DNA of 64,000 nt from Juglans regia. Lineage: Eukaryota; Streptophyta; Magnoliopsida; Fagales; Juglandaceae. The translations under genes and the position numbers were made by a program. The DNA lies in assembly GCF_001411555.2 (NCBI RefSeq), contig NC_049901.1, positions 12,968,681 through 13,032,680 on the forward strand, written 5' to 3'. This document shows, piece by piece, positions 58,701 to 64,000 of this stretch. How positions within the stretch are numbered: position 1 is the first letter of the stretch; every line of letters starts with the position of its first letter. The notes beneath the pieces are model-generated. The model saw only the letters and a program-made list of their open reading frames with translations. It had not been told where the DNA came from and made no database searches.

Positions 58701-59218
58701 TAATATTTTTTCGGTATAGGGCGTGGATTTATCTCGTGGTATTGTTTCTTTTTATTCTGAATTTTATTATTTCAATTTGTACAATATGATATGTCACACT
58801 TTAAATTATTATTTTTGTTTAAATAATTAATTTATTAAATTACTTAAAATGTGTATCATAGTTGATGTGACTGAATAATTGCTTTATCAAAATTAACATT
58901 ACATTGATTATATATGTGTGTGTAAGGACTCTTGTATGAAAGGATAATCTTAAGTAGTCTGACTATTTTTTTTATTTGAGATATATTATTTTCAAGTTGA
59001 CGTGTAGAACGTACTATTTATATCACTTAAATAGTAAGATTTAATTTGTAATATTTAATTTTTAAAATTTATATTTTAAATCAAATTATTTTATATAAAC
59101 ATTTTATTAAATATACTTAAAAATAAATTTTTTAAAATTTTATAATTGAAATTCAGCAGTTTGTCCGTGTACCAACACCCTTAACTGTTCCTAAATGCAT
59201 TTCAAAAAAAAACTGTTC
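55748..59218. other. Long AT-rich spacer without genes
   Basis: A/T homopolymer runs and short repeats; no coding region is supported. A MITE remnant is at 57997-58213, and 56385-56550 may be a decayed relative of the TIR element upstream of gene 2 (shared AATCATCATAAAT and CAAAGCATTTC). Confidence 0.5.
57997..58213. mobile_element. MITE remnant (GAGATGAG family)
   Basis: Core phrases AATTTAACTTTTTCAAATC and ATCTCAACTCATCTTATC match the family seen in the promoter of gene 1. The ends are eroded. Confidence 0.6.
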
Positions 59219-59226
59219 CTAAATGC
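59219..59226. repeat. Left 8-bp TSD of hAT-type element
   Basis: CTAAATGC, repeated exactly at 63150-63157. Confidence 0.9.
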
Positions 59227-59677
59227 TAGGGGTGTAACCGGTCCAGTCCGGTCCGGTTTTGGACAAAATCTATGACCGAACCGGTATGTACCGATTTTGT
59301 ATTTTCCAAAACCGATTACGCACCAGTTACCCTCCTAAACGATACTTCCGGTTTTACCGGTTTCCAGTCCGGTCTGATTTTCTGATTTTTTTTAAATGTA
59401 AGTTTCACAATTTCATGTTAACCATCTACTGATCTAGGCCTCAAAATGGGCAATGGGCATGGTTCAATCAACCAACAAGAACCTGATCAACCCAATCGAC
59501 AATAATAAACATTAAACACAATAATAAATTTCAGATTCAAAAACCAAATCTATATTGGGTTGAGATCAATAGGATTCAAAAACTGGTGTTTGCAAAGAGT
59601 TGAGGAAAACATAATTCTAATGAACAAACAATTGGTTCCATCACTCGAAGTGTAAGTTATATTTTCAGTGTGGGTGG

Positions 59678-60130
59678 GTGGGTGGGTTTTGTTTGCCTCT
59701 TTCATCAAATTACATTTTATGGTTCAGATTTGTGTACTTCAGCTTGAGGTTTATTTATTTATTTGTTTGTTTTTTGGTTTTTGAAACAGCAAATCGAGCT
59801 ATGGAAGTGAATGAGATGTGGCGAGCCCTACAAAAAGAGCTAGAGCTGGATGATAGATGTAAAGGCAAATTTAGAAATGGAAGCAGTGATAGCAGCAGCC
59901 ATATTGACAATTACGGTGTAAACAAAAGTAAGAGGACTCTTGTAAATGTTAACAATACAAGTGCTTCATGTTCATCAAGTGAAAGAGTATATGAGAGTGG
60001 CTCTTCAAGGGAAGTTGAAGAACTTGAGGAGTATACTAAATCACAAAACCCAATCACAAAATCCAATCAATCCAATCGGCAATCACATATTCACAAAAAT
60101 CTCAATATCACAAAACCCAATCACAAATAG
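59678..60130 (+). CDS. Unidentified open frame inside hAT-type element
   Basis: 150 codons from a first ATG at 59678. The more plausible part starts at a second ATG (59801, MEVNEMWRALQKELELDD), just after TTTTTGAAACAG, which looks like an intron 3' splice site (59779-59790). The product would be hydrophilic, Ser-rich (SASCSSSERVYESGSSREVE) and acidic, then degrade into Asn/Gln/Ile-rich text built from an AATCACAAAACCCAATC-type repeat. I do not recognise it. It may be a captured host exon or the N-terminal exon of a lost transposase; translation is unproven. Confidence 0.3.
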   Translation: MGGFCLPLSSNYILWFRFVYFSLRFIYLFVCFLVFETANRAMEVNEMWRALQKELELDDRCKGKFRNGSSDSSSHIDNYGVNKSKRTLVNVNNTSASCSSSERVYESGSSREVEELEEYTKSQNPITKSNQSNRQSHIHKNLNITKPNHK

Positions 60131-60219
60131 ATAAAATCACAAAACTCAATTACAAAAATCATAGTAGGCTAGTATGTAATTTCAAAAAAAAAAATTACTT
60201 ACCATGGGGGGCCGGGAGC

Positions 60220-60532
60220 AGATCGACAAAGAGACTGAGATAGGGGCTGAGAGAGTTGAGAGATTGAGAGCGACGACGAAAGAGTTGAGAGACGAGAGAG
60301 TGAGTTGAGAGACTAGAGAGTGAGAGGCGGGAGAGTTGAAAGTGAGAGACGGGACGAGAGACGGAGAGGGCGAGCTGCGAGAGGCGAGGGGCAAGGCTGC
60401 GAGAGTAGAGGGCTGAGAAGTGAGAGACGAGCGGCTGAGAGGCTGGAGAGTTGAGAGTGAGAGACGAGAAAATGAGAGACCGGACGAGAGATGGAGAGAG
60501 CGAGCTGCGATTGCGAGAGGCGAGGCTGCGAG
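60220..60532. repeat. Degenerate GAGAGACGAGAG minisatellite
   Basis: About 310 bp of imperfect units such as GAGAGTTGAGAGACGAGAGA and GAGCTGCGAGAGGCGAGG. Minus-strand Ser/Leu-rich frames across it are artefacts of the repeat. Confidence 0.85.
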
Positions 60533-60960
60533 TAGGGGTGTGCAAAATTTCGAAAATTATGACTCCGCCCAACTTTTGCTCCTACTCCGATGAAGTCGGA
60601 GTCGTCGGAATTCGGAGTAACTTTGAATAGATAGTCGGAGTCGAAGTCAGAATCGGAGCTCCTTGGAGCTCCAACTCCGACTCCAATTTTTTTTTTTTTT
60701 TAACATTGGCTCGAGCGACATGTCGAGCGCAAGTCGAGCGAACCTTTCTGAAAAAGTTCTGTTCGAGCGCCATGTCGAGCGCACTTCGATCGAATCTCTC
60801 TGGAAGAGTTCTGCTCAAGCGCACGTCGAGCGAACCTCTCTGGATGAGTTCTGCTAAAGCGCTGAGTCGGAGTCGGAGTAACAATTGGGCTCCAACTCTG
60901 GTCGGAGTCGGAGGTCAGAAACGAAAACTCCGACTCCGTCGGAGTCGGAGCTCAACCCTA
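60533..60960. mobile_element. Nested 428-bp hAT-like MITE
   Basis: It starts TAGGGGTGTGCAAAATTTCG and ends GGAGCTCAACCCTA (reverse complement TAGGGTTGAGCTCC). The flanks are GCTGCGAG (60525-60532) and ACTGCGAG (60961-60968), matching 7 of 8. Subterminal GGAGTCGGAGTCGGAG repeats lie on both sides. The centre has three units containing TCGAGCGAACCTCTCTGG and GAGTTCTGCT. Non-coding. Confidence 0.75.
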
Positions 60961-61129
60961 ACTGCGAGAGCAAAGGGTTGAGAAGTGAAAGACGAGCGGA
61001 GGAAAGTGAAATCACAGATTCACGAGGGCAAAAGGAGATGAAGTTTTCAGATTTACTGATAGGTTTTCAAATAGATGAAAACGACGCCATTTTCCTTTGG
61101 CCCTTTCCTATTTAATTCAAATTTAATTC

Positions 61130-62990
61130 TTTTCGATGTGTTTTTATTTTAAATGATAATTAAAATTTATATATATTTCTTATTTGTAATACATTTAATA
61201 GATTATACTGATTATATTGATTTAATATAACTATATATATATTTGTAATACATTTAATATACTATAGTCAAACATTTTATATATTAGTCTATATAATATA
61301 TATATATATATATATTTGTAATACATTTAATATACCATAGTCTGATAGTATTAAAATTAGCATATTACTATAGTTATATATTAGTATTAGTTATAGTGAT
61401 TTAGTATAACTATATTAGTATAAGTATAACTATAGTCTATAATCTATATTAAACTATTAGTATTAATTAAATAGTTATAGACTTATATATTAGTATAATT
61501 ATAACTATATAATATATTAAACTATTAATATTAGTTAAATAGTTATAGACTTGTATATTAGTATAGCTATATAATATATTAGTATAAGTATAACTATAGT
61601 CTAGACTATTAGTATAGTTATATATTAATATTAGTTATAAAATATATATTTAATATTGGTATTAGTTATAAACTTTTAGTATTAATAATAAGTATAACTA
61701 TAATCTATAGCCTACATTAGACTATTAGTATTAGTTAAATAGTTAAATAGTCTATAACTACTAGTTATATACTTATATATTAGCATAGCTAAATAATATA
61801 TTAGACTATATAATAGTATTAATATTAGACTATTGGTATAGTTATAAGTTATATATTAGTATAATAGTATTAGTTATAACGATTTAGTATAACTATATTA
61901 TTATAACTATAACTATAGTCTACATTAAACTATTAGTATTAGTTAAATAGCTATAGACTTATATATTAGTATAGCTATATAATATATTAGACTAGTCTAA
62001 TAGTATTAATATTAGCCTATTAGTATAGTTATATATTAGTATTAGTTATGGTGATTTAGTATAACTATATTAGTATAATTATAACTATAGTCTATATTAA
62101 ACTATTAATATTAGTTAAATAGTTATAGACTTATATATTAGTATAGCTATATAATATAATAGACAATATAATAATATTAATATAGCATATTATTATAGTT
62201 ATATATTAGTACTAGTTATAGTGATTTAGTATAACTATATTAGTATAAGTATAACTATAGTCTTAGTCTATAGTCTATATTAAACTATTAGTATTAGACT
62301 ATTAGTTAAATAGTTATAGACTTATATATTAGTATAGCTATATAATATGTTAGACTATATAATAATATTAATATTAGCCTATTAGTATAGTTATATATTA
62401 GTATTAGTTTTAAACTTTTAGTAAAAAATTTTAGTATTAATTATAAGTATAACTATAATCTATAGTTTATATTAGACTATTAGTATTAGTTAAATAGTCT
62501 ATAACTATTAGTTATAGACTTATATATTAGTATAGCTAAATAATATATTAGACTATATAATAGTTTTAATATTAGATTATTGATATAGTTATAAGTTATA
62601 TATAAGTATTAGTTATAAACTATATATTTAATATTAGTATTAGTTATAAACTTTCAATAAAAACTTGTAGTGTTAATTATAAGTATAACTATAGTCATTA
62701 GTCTATATTAGACTATTAGTATTAGTTATAAACTTTTAGTGATTTAGTATTAAGTTATTAACATTTTATGTAATAATTTATAAATTATAATAATAAATTA
62801 TTTCATATATGATATTATGAATATATATAATTTTATATATTATATATAAAAATTTCATATAAAAATTTATAATTATACATAATATATAAAACTTATATAT
62901 ATATTAATTATTAATATATATATATATAATATTTTGTATAAAACTTATATATACAATAATACAAATATTATTTTTTTATATATATATTTT
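61130..62990. repeat. AT-rich tandem array, about 170-bp period in part
   Basis: Nearly all A/T, built from TATTAGTATTAGTTATAG, GATTTAGTATAACTATATT and TTAAATAGTTATAGACTTAT. The GATTTAGTATAACTATATT phrase recurs at about 61397, 61881, 62052 and 62222, the last three about 170 bp apart, so part of it is a regular tandem array. It lies wholly inside the hAT-type element. Confidence 0.75.
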
Positions 62991-63149
62991 TAATCAATCG
63001 GTCCGGTCCGGATCGAAAAATCTCAAAATCAAAACCGGCCGATTTTTACATTATACGAACTGATCCCAAACAAAACCGATTCAAAACCGATAAAATTGAT
63101 CTGGACCCGGACCAATTTTCCAATTTTTCAATTTGAAATTACCCCCCTA

Positions 63150-63157
63150 CTAAATGC
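63150..63157. repeat. Right 8-bp TSD of hAT-type element
   Basis: CTAAATGC, identical to 59219-59226. Confidence 0.9.
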
Positions 63158-64000
63158 GTTGTAAGGCTGGGTAGCACTGAGCCTTAAAAACCACATTAAT
63201 ATTTCCAACTGTCACCACACTACGCCACCAATGCAGATGAAGATGGACACTAATTAATTCTCTGTGTCATATGTTTTTTGTCGGACTGCATTCACATATC
63301 GGCTCAAAATAAGACACAAAATTCAGTTTACTGAACCAAATAATCAAACAAGAAATTACAAAAAAAAAAAGGAGTTTCCTAATTGATATCAATATTATCT
63401 TGCAAAAAAAAATATCAATATTAAGATTACGTTTAGATATTAAGTACTATATGAATAATAGTGAATTAAAATAGTAGAATAAATTTTACAGGATCCATTT
63501 AAAATGAATTTAAATATATTTAAATATTAAAATGAGTTTAGATGTATTTATAAGAAGTTTAAAAAAATTATAAGTCTCACATATAAAAATATTTTAAGTT
63601 AAGATAAATTTAATAATTTAAAAATTAAATATTTAGTTGATATACTTACTTTAAAATTAGATAAAACTAAGTTAAACTCAAATAAATTTAACAACCAAAC
63701 GGAAGCTAAAATAAGAAAAATCACCACTTTCTCTCTACTGGGGAATTCACAACTTAGCAGGTAAATGAAGTCCCCACAATAAGAGCCTATTTGGATTTGA
63801 GAGTTAAATCTTATCATCTCATCTATTTTATTTAATTTTAACTAAAATTTTTAATATTATTCGTAAATTATCTCAACTAATCCAAACGGGCCTTAAATTC
63901 TTGCGTCTAAACAAAGCCAAATCTTCGGTTACTTTCTTTCCAATTCCAACACTGTTTTTCATTTTCTGGATTTACCACTCCATCCAGCAGTGTGTAATTA
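63158..64000. other. Spacer with MITE remnant
   Basis: No gene is supported. A GAGATGAG-family MITE remnant spans 63784-63894 (AGCCTATTTGGATTTGAGA to TCCAAACGGGCCTT). Confidence 0.5.

Larger units (their letters stand above)
59227..63149. mobile_element. hAT-type non-autonomous element, 3.9 kb
   Basis: The left end is TAGGGGTGTAACCGGTCC and the right end reverse-complements to TAGGGGGGTAATTTC. A perfect 8-bp TSD (CTAAATGC) flanks it, as hAT transposases make. Both subterminal regions are rich in CCGGTCCGG/ACCGG phrases (59235-59375 and 63000-63120). The interior holds an unidentified open frame, a GA-rich minisatellite, a nested smaller hAT-like element and a 1.8-kb AT-rich array, but no recognisable transposase. 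It must have moved by a transposase supplied in trans. Confidence 0.85.

Noticed and set aside
60182..60572. Ser/Leu-rich proteins on the minus strand
   Set aside because: They are translations of the degenerate GAGAGACGAGAG minisatellite.
61130..62990. AT-rich array considered as centromeric satellite or replication origin
   Set aside because: It is bounded by the ends and TSD of a hAT-type element and is irregular in period; nothing supports a centromere or origin.
1..64000. Search for a prokaryote-style defence, biosynthetic or viral replication system
   Set aside because: All coding remnants are plant retrotransposon or DNA-transposon parts plus the monooxygenases; no operons, ribosome-binding sites or viral genes are visible.

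Overview
This is nuclear DNA of a eudicot plant, most likely a woody species. The reasons are introns with plant-type GT..AG borders and T-rich acceptors, plant LINE, Ty1/copia and Ty3/gypsy relics, CACTA-, hAT- and Harbinger-like DNA elements, and AT-rich spacers. Fagales would fit the style of the small GAGATGAG-rich MITEs, but I hold that placement weakly. There is no prokaryotic, organellar or CRISPR-type content. About nine tenths of the window is transposable elements, many nested in one another.

The only intact host genes I can support are two tandem FAD-dependent (group A) monooxygenase genes on the + strand. Gene 1 spans 25986-27968 (423 aa) and gene 2 spans 41958-44155 (422 aa). Each has five exons at identical positions. 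They lie in an old direct duplication whose copies run from about 24285 and about 39988 through the promoter, gene and 3' flank. Three broken relatives lie on the same strand: a last-exon relic at 6553-7106, a last-exon piece at 45765-46044, and another at 48583-48894. The two intact genes differ by a few percent in exons 1-4 but are identical over 433 bp of exon 5, which looks like a gene-conversion tract.

Layout. 1-1505: 5'-truncated LINE (minus). 1802-4547: probable solo LTR with a 61-bp tandem array and 5-bp target-site duplication (TSD). 5709-6437: GC-rich hAT-like element holding a 76-bp-arm hairpin. 6553-7106: monooxygenase relic, cut by a coding-poor LTR element (7107-12171) with tRNA-Met-type primer site. 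12172-14153: part of a minus-strand LTR element (primer site and LTR). 14154-16754: gypsy gag-pol remnant (minus). 16755-17886: LTR-like debris. 17887-23151: CACTA-type debris with transposase-associated domain, a transposon-protein pseudogene and an array of TTCGAAC palindromes. 24285-27968: promoter and gene 1. 27983-34422: a short retroposed tail into which a full-length LINE inserted, all in the 3' UTR of gene 1. 34425-34780: displaced 3' flank of gene 1. 34835-39987: copia scrap, gypsy gag remnant and a probable 3-kb solo LTR. 39988-44515: gene 2 unit. 45765-48582: second copy of the gene 1 tail plus LINE. 48583-48894: last relic. 49350-49627: tRNA-derived SINE. 50045-55734: near-complete LINE (plus). 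59227-63149: 3.9-kb hAT-type element with perfect 8-bp TSD, a nested 428-bp hAT-like element and an AT-rich tandem array.

How the parts relate: the monooxygenase cluster grew by tandem duplication and was then reshaped by elements. Gene 1 gained a promoter MITE and a 6.4-kb nested insertion 14 bp after its stop codon. Gene 2 gained a promoter element and an intron-1 MITE. A block holding the gene 1 tail and part of its LINE was copied downstream of gene 2. I see no multi-gene system beyond this. The most informative signals are the conversion tract, the datable nested insertions and the repeat-loaded DNA transposons.
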